From Pseudomonas sp. S37 (GTDB lineage Bacteria > Pseudomonadota > Gammaproteobacteria > Pseudomonadales > Pseudomonadaceae), in assembly GCF_016658545.1 (NCBI RefSeq), contig NZ_JACVZC010000005.1, positions 62,001 through 126,000 on the forward strand: DNA of 64,000 nucleotides, written 5' to 3'. The notes beneath the pieces were generated by a model that worked only from the letters and a program-made list of their open reading frames with translations, made no database searches and was not told the origin of the DNA. Positions 31,008-40,506 of this stretch are shown piece by piece (position 1 is the first letter of the stretch; every line of letters starts with the position of its first letter). The translations under genes and the position numbers were made by a program.

Positions 31008-31697
31008 ATGGTTGGCAGGAACATTCTGATCGTCGACGACGAAGCGCCTATTCGCGAGATGATCGCCGTTGCCCTGGAAATGGCCGGCTATGACTGCCTG
31101 GAAGCGGAAAACTCCCAACAGGCCCACGCGATCATCGTCGACCGCAAGCCGGACCTGATCCTGCTCGACTGGATGCTGCCGGGCACCTCCGGCATCGAGC
31201 TGGCCCGCCGCCTGAAACGCGACGAGCTGACCGGCGACATCCCGATCATCATGCTGACCGCCAAGGGTGAAGAGGACAACAAGATCCAGGGCCTGGAAGT
31301 GGGTGCCGACGACTACATCACCAAGCCGTTCTCGCCGCGTGAGCTGGTGGCACGCCTGAAAGCCGTGCTGCGCCGCACCGGCCCGAGCGACAGCGAAGCG
31401 CCGATCGAGGTGGGTGGCCTGCTGCTCGACCCGATCAGCCACCGCGTGACCATCGACGGCAAGCCGGCCGAGATGGGCCCTACCGAATACCGCCTGCTGC
31501 AGTTCTTCATGACCCACCAGGAGCGCGCCTACACCCGTGGCCAGTTGCTCGACCAGGTGTGGGGCGGCAACGTCTATGTCGAAGAGCGCACGGTCGACGT
31601 GCATATCCGCCGCCTGCGCAAGGCGTTGGGTGAAGCCTACGAAAATCTGGTACAAACCGTCCGGGGCACTGGCTACCGCTTCTCGACCAAGAGCTGA
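31008..31697 (+). CDS. phoB: Phosphate regulon response regulator PhoB
   Basis: PhoB activates phosphate-starvation genes. The 229-residue protein has a receiver domain with the phosphorylated aspartate in [10 protein letters not shown] (Asp near residue 54), the [12 protein letters not shown] loop and TKPFSPREL, and an OmpR-type winged-helix domain ([24 protein letters not shown]). The ATG at 31008 gives the standard length. A Pho box lies upstream. phoR follows after 48 bases. Confidence 0.97.
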   Translation: MVGRNILIVDDEAPIREMIAVALEMAGYDCLEAENSQQAHAIIVDRKPDLILLDWMLPGTSGIELARRLKRDELTGDIPIIMLTAKGEEDNKIQGLEVGADDYITKPFSPRELVARLKAVLRRTGPSDSEAPIEVGGLLLDPISHRVTIDGKPAEMGPTEYRLLQFFMTHQERAYTRGQLLDQVWGGNVYVEERTVDVHIRRLRKALGEAYENLVQTVRGTGYRFSTKS

Positions 31698-31745
31698 TCG
31701 AGTTCAAAAGCGCCAAGCTGCACGTCGTTGTACAAGGACCGTCAA

Positions 31746-33053
31746 TTGAACCAGAACTGGCACGCGACCCTGATTCGCCACCTGTTGCTGCTGATCACCG
31801 TCTGCCTGATCGGCGGCCTGGTCAGCGGCTATTACGGCTGGAGCCTGGCCATCGGCCTGGCGCTCTACCTGGGTTGGACCCTCAAGCAGCTGCTGCGCCT
31901 GCATGACTGGCTGCGCAACCACCAACCCGACGAGGCACCGCCCGATGGCTACGGCCTGTGGGGCGAAGTGTTCGACAGCATCTACCACCTGCAACGTCGC
32001 GACCAGCGCGTGCGGGGCCGCCTGCAGGCGGTGATCGACCGGGTGCAAGAGTCCACCGCCGCGCTGCGTGACGCGGTGATCATGCTCGACAGCGACGGTA
32101 ACCTGGAATGGTGGAACCGCGCCGCCGAGACCCTGCTGGGCTTCAAGACCCCACAGGACGGTGGCCAGCAAGTGACCAACCTGGTGCGCCACCCGCGCTT
32201 CAAGGAGTACTTCGAGGCAGAAAACTACCTCGAACCGCTGGAAATCCCCTCACCGATCAACGACCGCCTGCGCGTGCAGCTGCACATCACCCGCTACGGC
32301 AACAACGAGCACCTGATGCTGGTGCGCGATGTCACCCGCATTCACCAGCTGGAGCAGATGCGCAAGGACTTCGTCGCCAACGTGTCGCACGAACTGCGCA
32401 CGCCGCTGACGGTAATTGCCGGCTACCTGGAAACCCTGCTGGACAACGTCGAGGACGTGAACCCGCGCTGGAGCCGCGCCCTGCAGCAGATGAGCCAGCA
32501 AGGCTCGCGCATGCAGACGCTGCTCAACGACTTGTTGCTGCTGGCCAAGCTGGAAGCCACCGATTACCCGTCGGACAACCAGCCGGTGGCGGTCGACGCC
32601 CTGCTCGCCGCCATCAAGAACGATGCCCAGGCCCTGTCCGGCCCGCGTAACCAGCGCATTACCCTGGAGGCTGCACCCGGCGTGAAGCTCAAGGGCAGTG
32701 AGTCGGAGCTGCGCAGCGCCTTTTCCAACCTGGTGTTCAACGCGGTCAAATACACCCAGGACGAAGGCAACATCCGCATTCGCTGGTGGGCCGATGCGCA
32801 GGGCGCACACTTGTCGGTGCAGGACTCGGGGGTGGGCATCGATGCCAAGCACCTGCCGCGCCTCACCGAGCGCTTCTACCGGGTAGACTCCAGCCGTGCG
32901 TCGAATACCGGCGGTACGGGGCTGGGGCTGGCGATCGTCAAGCATGTGTTGATGCGTCACCGCGGCAAGCTGGAAATCAGCAGCGTGCCGGGGCATGGCA
33001 GTACCTTTACCTGTCATTTTGCGCCGGCACAATTGGCTAACGGCAAGGTTTGA
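31746..33053 (+). CDS. phoR: Phosphate regulon sensor kinase PhoR
   Basis: PhoR (435 residues) is the membrane histidine kinase partner of PhoB, controlled through PstSCAB-PhoU. It has two N-terminal membrane segments (about residues 9-46), a PAS domain (DAVIMLDSDGNLEWWNRAAE), the H-box FVANVSHELRTPLTVI, and N, G1 and G2 boxes (NLVFNAVKYTQ, DSGVGIDAKHL, GGTGLGLAIVKH). The TTG at 31746 is chosen because AAGGA lies seven bases upstream; a TTG at 31728 is the alternative. Confidence 0.93.
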   Translation: MNQNWHATLIRHLLLLITVCLIGGLVSGYYGWSLAIGLALYLGWTLKQLLRLHDWLRNHQPDEAPPDGYGLWGEVFDSIYHLQRRDQRVRGRLQAVIDRVQESTAALRDAVIMLDSDGNLEWWNRAAETLLGFKTPQDGGQQVTNLVRHPRFKEYFEAENYLEPLEIPSPINDRLRVQLHITRYGNNEHLMLVRDVTRIHQLEQMRKDFVANVSHELRTPLTVIAGYLETLLDNVEDVNPRWSRALQQMSQQGSRMQTLLNDLLLLAKLEATDYPSDNQPVAVDALLAAIKNDAQALSGPRNQRITLEAAPGVKLKGSESELRSAFSNLVFNAVKYTQDEGNIRIRWWADAQGAHLSVQDSGVGIDAKHLPRLTERFYRVDSSRASNTGGTGLGLAIVKHVLMRHRGKLEISSVPGHGSTFTCHFAPAQLANGKV

Positions 33054-33059
33054 GGCCCT

Positions 33060-33164
33060 CGGGGGCTGCTCTGCAGCCCATCGCCGGCAAGCCAGCTCCC
33101 ACAGGTGTTCCGCTCTCCCTGTGGGAGCTGGCTTGCCGGCGATGGGGCGTAAAGCGCCCCCAAA
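33060..33164. repeat. BIME of the GCCGGCAAGCCAGC class
   Basis: An inverted pair with arms CCATCGCCGGCAAGCCAGCT plus CCCACAGG and complement is flanked by GGGGGCTGCTCTGCAGCCC. The core stem GCCGGCAAGCCAGC differs from both other REP classes in the window. Confidence 0.85.
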
Positions 33165-33214
33165 ACAGCAGCGCCCTTTGCTTTTGCGGCCCCAGCCGCT
33201 ACATTGGATCCCCT

Positions 33215-33241
33215 GTGCCAGCAAGAGCTGGCACTTTTTTT
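33215..33241 (+). terminator. Intrinsic terminator between phoR and CNNM gene
   Basis: The seven-bp stem GTGCCAG/CTGGCAC with a six-base loop is followed by TTTTTTT. It is 160 bases past the phoR stop and only 39 bases before the next start, so it may terminate phoR read-through or a short leader RNA. Confidence 0.8.
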
Positions 33242-33279
33242 CTCTCCATTTCTAAGACGGACCCCGTAAAAAATCCATC

Positions 33280-34620
33280 ATGGACCCTTCCCCTGGTATC
33301 AGCCTCACCTCGTTATTCGCCGATTTCGGCATGATCATCTTTGCCTTCCTGCTGGTGCTGCTCAACGGCTTCTTCGTTGCCGCCGAGTTCGCCATGGTCA
33401 AGCTGCGCGCCACCCGCGTGGAAGCCATCGCGGAGCAGCACGGCTGGCGCGGCAACATCCTGCGCAAGGTGCACAACCAGCTCGACGCCTACCTGTCGGC
33501 CTGTCAGCTGGGTATTACCCTCGCCTCGCTGGGCCTTGGCTGGGTCGGTGAACCGGCGTTTGCCCACCTGCTCGAGCCGCTGCTGGCGTACTTTGGTGTC
33601 GACTCGCCCGAACTGATCAAAGGCGTTTCGTTCTTCGTCGCCTTCTTTGTCATCTCGTACCTGCACATCGTGGTCGGTGAGCTGGCACCCAAGTCATGGG
33701 CCATCCGCAAGCCGGAGCTGCTGTCGCTGTGGACCGCCGTGCCGTTGTACCTGTTCTACTGGGCGATGTACCCGGCCATCTACCTGCTCAACGCCAGCGC
33801 CAACACCATCCTGCGCATTGCCGGCCAGGGCGAGCCTGGCCCGCATCACGAGCACCACTACAGCCGTGAAGAACTGAAGCTGATCCTGCACTCCAGCCGC
33901 GGCCAGGACCCAAGCGACCAGGGCATGCGCGTGCTGGCGTCGGCCGTGGAAATGGGCGAGCTGGAAGTGGTCGACTGGGCCAACTCGCGCGAGGACATGG
34001 TCACCATCGATGCCCATGCGCCGCTGAAGCAGATCCTGGCCCTGGTGCGCCGCCACAAATTCAGCCGTTACCCGGTGTACGACGCCGAGCGCGAGGAATT
34101 CACCGGCCTGCTGCACATCAAAGACCTGCTGCTGGAGCTGGCGGAGCTTGAGCACTTGCCCGAGACCATCGACCTGGACGACCTCGCCCGGCCATTGGAG
34201 CGCGTGTCGCGGCACATGCCGTTGGCCCAGCTGCTGGAGCAGTTCCGCAAGGGGGGTGCGCACTTCGTGCTGGTGGAGGAAGCCGACGGCAAGGTGATCG
34301 GTTACCTGACCATGGAAGACGTGCTGGAAGTGCTGGTGGGCGATATCCAGGACGAACACCGCAAGACCGAGCGCGGCATCCTCGCCTACCAGCCGGGCAA
34401 GCTGCTGGTACGTGGCGACACGCCACTGTTCAAGGTCGAGCGGCTGCTGGGCATTGACCTTGACCATATCGAGGCAGAGACCCTGGCAGGCCTGATCTAC
34501 GAGACGCTCAAGCGCGTGCCTGAAGAAGAGGAAGTGCTGGAAGTTGAAGGGCTGCGGATCATCATCAAGAAGATGAAAGGGCCGAAGATCGTGCTGGCCA
34601 AAGTGCTCAAGCTGGATTGA
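33280..34620 (+). CDS. CNNM/CBS-domain transporter-like membrane protein (hemolysin family)
   Basis: This 446-residue protein has an N-terminal CNNM (DUF21) membrane domain with about four helices (residues 14-165: LLVLLNGFFVAAEFAMVKLR, SACQLGITLASLGLGWVGEP), tandem CBS domains (about 215-350) and a C-terminal CorC_HlyC domain (360-445). The family includes magnesium or cobalt exporters such as YtfL, PaeA and MpfA, so ion efflux is likely. The 'hemolysin' label is historical. Confidence 0.88.
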   Translation: MDPSPGISLTSLFADFGMIIFAFLLVLLNGFFVAAEFAMVKLRATRVEAIAEQHGWRGNILRKVHNQLDAYLSACQLGITLASLGLGWVGEPAFAHLLEPLLAYFGVDSPELIKGVSFFVAFFVISYLHIVVGELAPKSWAIRKPELLSLWTAVPLYLFYWAMYPAIYLLNASANTILRIAGQGEPGPHHEHHYSREELKLILHSSRGQDPSDQGMRVLASAVEMGELEVVDWANSREDMVTIDAHAPLKQILALVRRHKFSRYPVYDAEREEFTGLLHIKDLLLELAELEHLPETIDLDDLARPLERVSRHMPLAQLLEQFRKGGAHFVLVEEADGKVIGYLTMEDVLEVLVGDIQDEHRKTERGILAYQPGKLLVRGDTPLFKVERLLGIDLDHIEAETLAGLIYETLKRVPEEEEVLEVEGLRIIIKKMKGPKIVLAKVLKLD

Positions 34621-34625
34621 TGGCC

Positions 34626-34735
34626 ATGGGGCTGCTGCGCAGCCCATCGCGACGCAAGGCCGCTCCTACAGGGGATTTGCGTATTCCTGTAGGAGCGGCC
34701 TTGTGTCGCGATGGCCTGCAAAGCAGGCCCGACAA
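34626..34735. repeat. BIME of the CGACACAAGGCC class
   Basis: Inverted units (CCCATCGCGACGCAAGGCCG and near-complement) lie between convergent genes, flanked by small GGGCTGCTGCGCAGCCC and GGCCTGCAAAGCAGGCC palindromes. Confidence 0.85.
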
Positions 34736-34737
34736 TC

Positions 34738-35634
34738 TCAAGGGTTACCCGCAGTAAAGTCCGGCAACCCACTGATCGGCCGGTCGAACCGGTAAGGGAT
34801 CGATTCCAGCGCCAACCCCACATTGCGCTGCACCACAAAATGCAGGTGTGGCCCGGTGCTGTTGCCGGTATTGCCCGATTTGGCCAGCATCTGCCCCTGC
34901 CGTACCCGCTGCCCCTCCTTCACCACCACCGAACCGCGCTGCAGGTGCAAGTACACGCCCATGGTGCCGTCCGGGTGCAAGATCCTGACAAAGTTGCCCG
35001 ACGGATTGGGCTCGCGCCCGCTCTGGCTGTTCTGCGTCTTCACCACAACCCCTTCCCGCGCCGCGATGATCGTGGTGCCTTCGGGCATGGCGATGTCCAT
35101 GGCATAGCGCCCCTTGGGCCCAAAATGGCTGACACGGCCATTGGGGCCCTGGGTCACGCGGAATGGCCCGCCAACCCACGGGAACGCATAGCGAAAGCCC
35201 TGCGGCCGCTTGCCCGGGTCACCCATGGCCTGCAACAGGGTAGAGCGGTAGTTCAGCAGCAGCCCGGGCCGCCCCCTCAGTACGCTGAGCATCTGCGTGG
35301 TGCGCGGCGGCAGCAGCCGGCGCACGATGCGCGGGGCATCGCCGCCCTGGGCGTTGACCAGGTTGTCCAGGCGCAGCTCGACCTCTACCGGTACGTGCAG
35401 CTCGTTACGTGCCGAAAAGCTCACCCCACCGTCGAAGGTTTTCGCGTTCAGCAACACCTGGCCTTCGAGCGTCTCGACCATGGGCTCGAGCAGCACCAAA
35501 GGCTTGGCACCTGGGCCTGGGCGGTCGGAATAGGAGATGACACCGGATTCGTCGGTGATCTTGTAAAGGGTCACACCCAGGCTCGACGCCGAGGCCATGA
35601 GCAATGCACAGAACAGCAGCAGGCGCGTGGGCAT
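34738..35634 (-). CDS. Secreted M23-family peptidase (LytM domain)
   Basis: This 298-residue exported protein has a signal peptide (MPTRLLLFCALLMASASSLG) and a DUF4124-like segment (LYKITDESGVISYSDRP). Its C-terminal LytM/M23 domain has zinc ligands visible in HFGPKGRYAMD (His and Asp) and GPHLHF (HxH). All catalytic residues appear present, so a peptidoglycan endopeptidase is likely, although some LytM proteins instead regulate amidases. Confidence 0.88.
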   Translation of the reverse strand: MPTRLLLFCALLMASASSLGVTLYKITDESGVISYSDRPGPGAKPLVLLEPMVETLEGQVLLNAKTFDGGVSFSARNELHVPVEVELRLDNLVNAQGGDAPRIVRRLLPPRTTQMLSVLRGRPGLLLNYRSTLLQAMGDPGKRPQGFRYAFPWVGGPFRVTQGPNGRVSHFGPKGRYAMDIAMPEGTTIIAAREGVVVKTQNSQSGREPNPSGNFVRILHPDGTMGVYLHLQRGSVVVKEGQRVRQGQMLAKSGNTGNSTGPHLHFVVQRNVGLALESIPYRFDRPISGLPDFTAGNP

Positions 35635-35733
35635 GATAGTGGCTTTTTGACAGTTGTTATCTGTCGAAGCCTAGCAGCGGGTTTTGCGGCGGGTATTGCA
35701 GTTGGTCGGATGGCTCAGGGCTGCCCAGGCTTT

Positions 35734-35850
35734 GTGTAGGAGCGGCCTGTGTCGCGATAGGGCTGCGCAGCAGCCCCAGGATTTCAGCGTCGAGGCATCA
35801 ATTTCTGGGGCTGCTGCGCAGCCCGATCGCGACACAAGGCCGCTCCTACA
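35734..35850. repeat. BIME of the CGACACAAGGCC class with long arms
   Basis: Two units face outward with TGTAGGAGCGGCC and GGCCGCTCCTACA ends and an internal GGGCTGCGCAGCAGCCCCAG / CTGGGGCTGCTGCGCAGCCC inverted repeat. The whole could form one long hairpin upstream of the peptidase gene. Confidence 0.85.
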
Positions 35851-35873
35851 AAGAATGCGCCCCATGTCCGGGA

Positions 35874-36764
35874 TCAGGCGCCCGGCGTGAAGTGCTTCTG
35901 CGCAGTCCCACGGGCAATCAGCCGCGACAGGTAGTCGAGCTTCTGCGCATCCTGGTCGACGAACTTGAAGGTCAACTGCAACCAGTCACTGTCCGGCTTG
36001 GGCTCCAGTGCTGCGACGGCATGCAGGTAGCCGTTCAGGCGGGCGACTTCGGCGCTTTCACCCTGCTCCAGGTCCAGTACCGCGCCTTCCAGCACTTGTG
36101 GTAACGCTTCGCTGCGGCGCACCACCAACAGCGCCTCCTTCAAGCTCAATGCCTTGATCACGCACGGTTGCATGCCACTGGCCAGGCGCAGTTGGCCTTG
36201 GCCACGGCCGGCCGGTGCAGCAGCAGGTGGCGTTGGCGCATTGACCAATGGCTTGGCCGGGGCTGGCGCTGGCGCCGCGACCTTCACCGCTTCCGGCTTG
36301 CCGGCCGTCAGCGCGTTCAGCGAATCGTTGGCAAATGCCGGGTTGGCGCGCGCCGGGCCGATGGCCATCAGGCTGTCGAGCTTGCCGATCTTGCTCAGGG
36401 CCTTTTTCACCTTGGTCAGCAGCTGTTCGTTGGTGAACGGCTTGCCGACAAAATCGGAAACGCCCGCCTGGATCGCCTGAATGACGTTTTCCTTGTCGCC
36501 ACGGCTGGTCACCATGATGAACTGCAGGTTCTTCAATGCAGGCTGCTGGCGGCACCAGGTGAGCAGCTCCAGGCCGGACATCTCCGGCATCTCCCAGTCG
36601 CACAGGACCAGGTCGAACGCTTCCTTGCCGAGCATGGCCATGGCCTTGCGGCCATTGACCGCATCGTCGATCACCATGCCCGGGAAGGCATTGCGCAGGC
36701 ACTTGCGGACCAGGTCACGGATAAACGGCGCGTCATCCACGACCAGCACATTCACTTTACTCAT
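35874..36764 (-). CDS. Response regulator with CheY-like receiver and PilZ-like C-terminus
   Basis: This 296-residue protein has an N-terminal receiver domain (VLVVDDAPFIRDLVRK, phosphoacceptor in LVLCDWEMPEMSG, KPFTNEQL), an Ala/Pro-rich linker (about residues 150-195) and a C-terminal domain of about 100 residues resembling degenerate PilZ/PilZ-like folds (GQGQLRLASGM, EGAVLDLEQGESAEVARLNGYL). No DNA-binding domain is present. The output is unknown; a role in motility or c-di-GMP signalling is possible. Confidence 0.8.
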   Translation of the reverse strand: MSKVNVLVVDDAPFIRDLVRKCLRNAFPGMVIDDAVNGRKAMAMLGKEAFDLVLCDWEMPEMSGLELLTWCRQQPALKNLQFIMVTSRGDKENVIQAIQAGVSDFVGKPFTNEQLLTKVKKALSKIGKLDSLMAIGPARANPAFANDSLNALTAGKPEAVKVAAPAPAPAKPLVNAPTPPAAAPAGRGQGQLRLASGMQPCVIKALSLKEALLVVRRSEALPQVLEGAVLDLEQGESAEVARLNGYLHAVAALEPKPDSDWLQLTFKFVDQDAQKLDYLSRLIARGTAQKHFTPGA

Positions 36765-36884
36765 CGATACTCCTTCTGAACCCGACTAGCCTACTGCCAA
36801 ATACTGGCCACTTGCTACAACCTGGTCACGCCGGGACTTCATCACATCGTTCGCGGGTGCCTGCCGGCTCTCGACCGCAAACGA

Positions 36885-36910
36885 AAACGCCCGGCCAAGG
36901 CCGGGCGTCG
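36885..36910 (-). terminator. Terminator downstream of phoU
   Basis: The strong stem GCCCGGCC/GGCCGGGC is followed on the minus strand by GTTTTCGTTT, just past the phoU stop. Confidence 0.85.
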
Positions 36911-36926
36911 ATGCTCGGGAGCAACC

Positions 36927-37697
36927 TTACTTATCGTCAGATTCGCCCGGAACATTAGCCTTTTCGCCCTCGGCGATAGCAGTGCCCTGCACTTCTGCGG
37001 TCATGCGCTTGAGGCCCATGTGGCGCACGTCGGTGCCGCGCACCAGGTAGATCACCAGCTCGGAGATGTTGCGCGCATGGTCGCCAATCCGCTCCAGCGA
37101 GCGCAGCACCCAGATCACGCTGAGTACCCGCGAGATCGAGCGCGGGTCTTCCATCATGTAGGTCACCAGCTCACGCAGCGCGGTCTTGTATTCGCGGTCG
37201 ATGGTCTTGTCGTACTGGGCCACCGACAACGCCAGGTCGGCGTCGAAGCGGGCAAAGGCGTCCAGTGCGTCGCGCACCATGTTGCGCACCTGGTCGCCAA
37301 TGTGGCGCACCTCGACGTAGCCGCGTGGCGATTCGCCTTCTTCGCACAGCTGGATGGCGCGGCGGGCGATCTTGGTCGACTCGTCACCAATGCGCTCCAG
37401 GTCGATGACCGACTTGGAGATGCTGATGATCAGGCGCAAGTCGGAGGCCGCGGGCTGGCGACGGGCGAGAATACGCAGGCACTCTTCGTCGATGTTGCGC
37501 TCCATCTGGTTGATCTGTTCGTCGACCTCGCGCACTTGCTGGGCCAGGCCCGAGTCGGCTTCGATCAGCGCGGTAACCGCGTCATTGACCTGTTTTTCCA
37601 CCAGCCCGCCCATGGCCAGCAGGTGGCTGCGCACCTCTTCCAGCTCGGCATTGAACTGCTGGGAAATGTGGTGGGTAAGGCTTTCTTTGTTGATCAT
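36927..37697 (-). CDS. phoU: Phosphate signalling protein PhoU
   Basis: PhoU (256 residues) links Pst transporter activity to PhoR, holding PhoR inactive when phosphate is plentiful. It has two three-helix repeats with metal-binding E/DxxxD motifs (DLERIGDESTKIAR near residues 88-101 and RSLERIGDHARNISE near 198-212). The start at 37697 has GGAG seven bases upstream. It is the last gene of the pst operon and separated from pstB by a BIME. Confidence 0.96.
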   Translation of the reverse strand: MINKESLTHHISQQFNAELEEVRSHLLAMGGLVEKQVNDAVTALIEADSGLAQQVREVDEQINQMERNIDEECLRILARRQPAASDLRLIISISKSVIDLERIGDESTKIARRAIQLCEEGESPRGYVEVRHIGDQVRNMVRDALDAFARFDADLALSVAQYDKTIDREYKTALRELVTYMMEDPRSISRVLSVIWVLRSLERIGDHARNISELVIYLVRGTDVRHMGLKRMTAEVQGTAIAEGEKANVPGESDDK

Positions 37698-37767
37698 CGT
37701 TCGCTCCGCGAAGAAGCTGCAAGCTTCAAATTGTTCGTCTCGTTCCCTGCCCACCCTGGCATGAAAA

Positions 37768-37856
37768 CCCTGTGGGAGCGGGTTCACCCGCGAACACCGG
37801 CAAAGCCGGTGCCAGGCACCGCGGTGCCTGCTTCGCGGGTAAACCCGCTCCCACAG
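37768..37856. repeat. REP/BIME pair between pstB and phoU
   Basis: Inverted units CCTGTGGGAGCGGGTTCACC and complement surround a GCAGGCACCGCGGTGCCTGC-like hairpin. Its place inside an operon suggests a role in mRNA stability. Confidence 0.88.
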
Positions 37857-37883
37857 AAACCCCAGTGCATCTGCCAAAGCGGC

Positions 37884-38717
37884 TTAGCCGTAGCGACCGG
37901 TGATGTAGTCTTCGGTCTGCTTCTTCGCCGGGTTGGTGAACAGGGTGTCGGTATCACCGAATTCGACCAGTTTGCCCATGTACATGAACGCGGTGTAGTC
38001 CGAAACACGGGCCGCCTGCTGCATGTTGTGGGTCACGATGACGATGGTGTACTTGGATTTCAATTCGTAGATCAGTTCCTCGACCTTCAGGGTCGAGATC
38101 GGGTCCAGCGCCGAGCACGGTTCGTCGAGCAGCAGCACTTCCGGCTCCACGGCGATGGTGCGGGCGATGACAAGACGCTGCTGCTGGCCACCAGACAGGC
38201 CCAGTGCCGATTCGTGCAGGCGGTCCTTGACCTCGTCCCACAGCGCCGCACCCTTCAGCGCCCACTCGACCGCTTCGTCAAGCACGCGCTTCTTGTTGAT
38301 GCCCTGGATACGCAGGCCGTAGACCACGTTTTCGTAGATGGTCTTGGGGAACGGGTTAGGCTTCTGGAACACCATGCCCACCCGGCGGCGCAGCTCGGCC
38401 ACGTCTTCGCCCTTGCGGTAGATGTTGTTGCCGTACAGGTTGATGGCGCCTTCCACGCGGCAGCCGTCAACCAGGTCGTTCATGCGGTTGAAGGTGCGCA
38501 GCAGGGTCGACTTGCCGCAGCCGGACGGGCCGATGAAGGCGGTCACGCGCTGCTTGGGGATGTTCATGCTGACGTCGAACAGGGCTTGCTTGTCGCCATA
38601 GAACAGGCTCAGGCCTGGCACTTCGATGGCCACGGTTTCTTCGGCCAGGCGCAGGCTCTGCTTGCTGCGGCCCAAGGCAGACATGTCGATGCCGTGGGTG
38701 TGGGATTCGTTCTGCAT
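37884..38717 (-). CDS. pstB: Phosphate ABC transporter ATP-binding protein PstB
   Basis: PstB (277 residues) powers high-affinity phosphate import. It has the Walker A motif [10 protein letters not shown]-loop FQKPNPFP, signature LSGGQQQR and Walker [13 protein letters not shown]. The ATG at 38717 is preceded by GGAG. The N-terminal 30 residues are the variable extension found in Pseudomonas. Confidence 0.97.
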   Translation of the reverse strand: MQNESHTHGIDMSALGRSKQSLRLAEETVAIEVPGLSLFYGDKQALFDVSMNIPKQRVTAFIGPSGCGKSTLLRTFNRMNDLVDGCRVEGAINLYGNNIYRKGEDVAELRRRVGMVFQKPNPFPKTIYENVVYGLRIQGINKKRVLDEAVEWALKGAALWDEVKDRLHESALGLSGGQQQRLVIARTIAVEPEVLLLDEPCSALDPISTLKVEELIYELKSKYTIVIVTHNMQQAARVSDYTAFMYMGKLVEFGDTDTLFTNPAKKQTEDYITGRYG

Positions 38718-38731
38718 GGTTGACTCCGTTT

Positions 38732-38818
38732 GTAGCTGCAAGCTTCGAGCTGCAAGCTGCAAGTTTGGGCAAAGCGGCAATCTGCTTGGAGCTTGCCGCT
38801 TGTGGCTTAAAGCTTCAA
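38732..38818. repeat. AAGCTGC-iterated imperfect inverted repeat between pstA and pstB
   Basis: The left arm iterates AGCTGCAAGCT units and the right arm carries the imperfect complement (GCTTGGAGCTTGCCGCTTGT, TAAAGCTTCAA). The spacer could fold into a long imperfect hairpin. A fragment of the same repeat, GCTGCAAGCTTC, occurs upstream of phoU at 37711-37730. Confidence 0.6.
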
Positions 38819-40489
38819 TCAGCTGTCCAGCGCCTTGTACTTCTCGCGCAGGTGGTTACGGATCCACACCGCCGACAGGTTGAGGGTCGCGATCACCAGC
38901 ACCAGCAGCAACGCCGTGGCGTACACCAGCGGCCGCGCGGCTTCGACGTTGGGGCTCTGGAAGCCGACGTCATAGATGTGGAAGCCCAGGTGCATGATCT
39001 TCTGGTCCAGGTGCAGGTACGGGTAGTTGCCGTCCACCGGCAGCGACGGCGCCAGCTTCACCACCCCCACCAGCATCAACGGCGCCACTTCACCGGCGGC
39101 GCGGGCCACGGCGAGGATCATGCCGGTCATCATCGCCGGGCTGGCCATGGGCAATACGATCTTCCACAGCGTCTCGGCCTTGGTCGCGCCCAGTGCCAGC
39201 GAGCCTTCACGCACGGTGCGCGGGATCCGTGCCAGGCCTTCTTCGGTGGCCACGATCACCACCGGCACCGCCAGCAGCGCCAGGGTCAGCGAGGCCCACA
39301 GCAGGCCCGGTGTACCCAGGGTCGGCGCCGGCAGGGCTTCAGGGAAGAACAGGCGGTCGATGGAACCACCCAGCACGTAGACGAAGAAGCCCAGGCCGAA
39401 CACGCCGTAAACAATCGCCGGTACGCCGGCCAGGTTGTTCACGGCAATGCGGATCAACCGGGTTACTGGCCCCTGCCGTGCGTATTCACGCAGGTAAACG
39501 GCGGCCAGCACACCGAACGGGGTGACGATCACGGCCATGATCAGGGTCATCATCACGGTACCGAAAATGGCCGGGAAGATACCGCCCTCGGTGTTGGCTT
39601 CACGCGGGTCGTCGCTGAGGAACTCCCAGACCTTGGCGAAGTAGGTGCCCAGCTTGGTGAGCGCCGACATGCCGTTCGGCTGAATGGCGTGCACCACCTT
39701 GCTCAGGTTGATTTCCACTTCACGGCCGTTACCGTCGCGCGCCACCAGGCTGTCGCGGGCGAAGGCCTGGTGCAGGCCGCTGAGGCGGTCTTCAATGGCC
39801 TTGTAGCGGCTGTTCAGCTCGGCACGGTCGGCGTCCATATCGGCCTGGGCGGCGGCGTCCAGCTTGCCGTGCAGCTCCAGCTTGCGTGCCTCCAGGCGCA
39901 GGCGTTCGAGGCCATGGTTGATGGCACCGATGTCCTTCTTCTCCAGCTGCTGCAGCTCGCTGTAGAGCTGGTTGGCACGCTTGAGGCGAGCCTGCAGCTC
40001 GTTCCAGGCCGCAGGGCCTTCGGCAACCACGCGGCCTTGCTCCTTGACGCTCACCAGGTAGCCGTAGAAGTTGCCCCACTCACGCCGCTCCAGGGCGATC
40101 AGGTCGGCCGGGCGCTGCTCGTCGACCAGCCAGTCGCCGACCACCCAGGTGAAATCGCTGCCATTGAGGTCGCGGTTACCTACCTTGATCAGCTCGCGGG
40201 TCATGAATTCCGGGCCCTGGTCCGGTACCGGCAGGCCGGCACCTTTCAGACGGGCGCGTGGCACTTCTTCCTTTTGCACCACTTCGCCGATAACCACGTG
40301 ATCAGCCTGGCCCGGCACCTTGTAGGTGGCCTGCACCAGGTCGGCCGGCCAGAAGTGGCCCAGGCCGCGCACGGCGATAACCGCCAGCAGGCCGACGGTC
40401 ATGATCACCGCCATGGCCACCGCGCCGCCGCTCATCCAGACGCCTGGTGCGCCGCTCTTGAACCAGCCTTTGAGGGAATCCTTTTTCAC
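38819..40489 (-). CDS. pstA: Phosphate ABC transporter permease PstA (long form)
   Basis: PstA is one of the two membrane subunits of the phosphate importer. At 556 residues it is about twice the E. coli length. The extra part, about residues 45-270, lies after the first membrane helix and is largely soluble and coiled-coil-like ([21 protein letters not shown]), so it is probably periplasmic. The ABC permease core with the EAA loop ([19 protein letters not shown]) occupies the C-terminal half. Confidence 0.94.
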   Translation of the reverse strand: MKKDSLKGWFKSGAPGVWMSGGAVAMAVIMTVGLLAVIAVRGLGHFWPADLVQATYKVPGQADHVVIGEVVQKEEVPRARLKGAGLPVPDQGPEFMTRELIKVGNRDLNGSDFTWVVGDWLVDEQRPADLIALERREWGNFYGYLVSVKEQGRVVAEGPAAWNELQARLKRANQLYSELQQLEKKDIGAINHGLERLRLEARKLELHGKLDAAAQADMDADRAELNSRYKAIEDRLSGLHQAFARDSLVARDGNGREVEINLSKVVHAIQPNGMSALTKLGTYFAKVWEFLSDDPREANTEGGIFPAIFGTVMMTLIMAVIVTPFGVLAAVYLREYARQGPVTRLIRIAVNNLAGVPAIVYGVFGLGFFVYVLGGSIDRLFFPEALPAPTLGTPGLLWASLTLALLAVPVVIVATEEGLARIPRTVREGSLALGATKAETLWKIVLPMASPAMMTGMILAVARAAGEVAPLMLVGVVKLAPSLPVDGNYPYLHLDQKIMHLGFHIYDVGFQSPNVEAARPLVYATALLLVLVIATLNLSAVWIRNHLREKYKALDS

Positions 40490-40506
40490 GGATCGCTACC
40501 TTTCTA

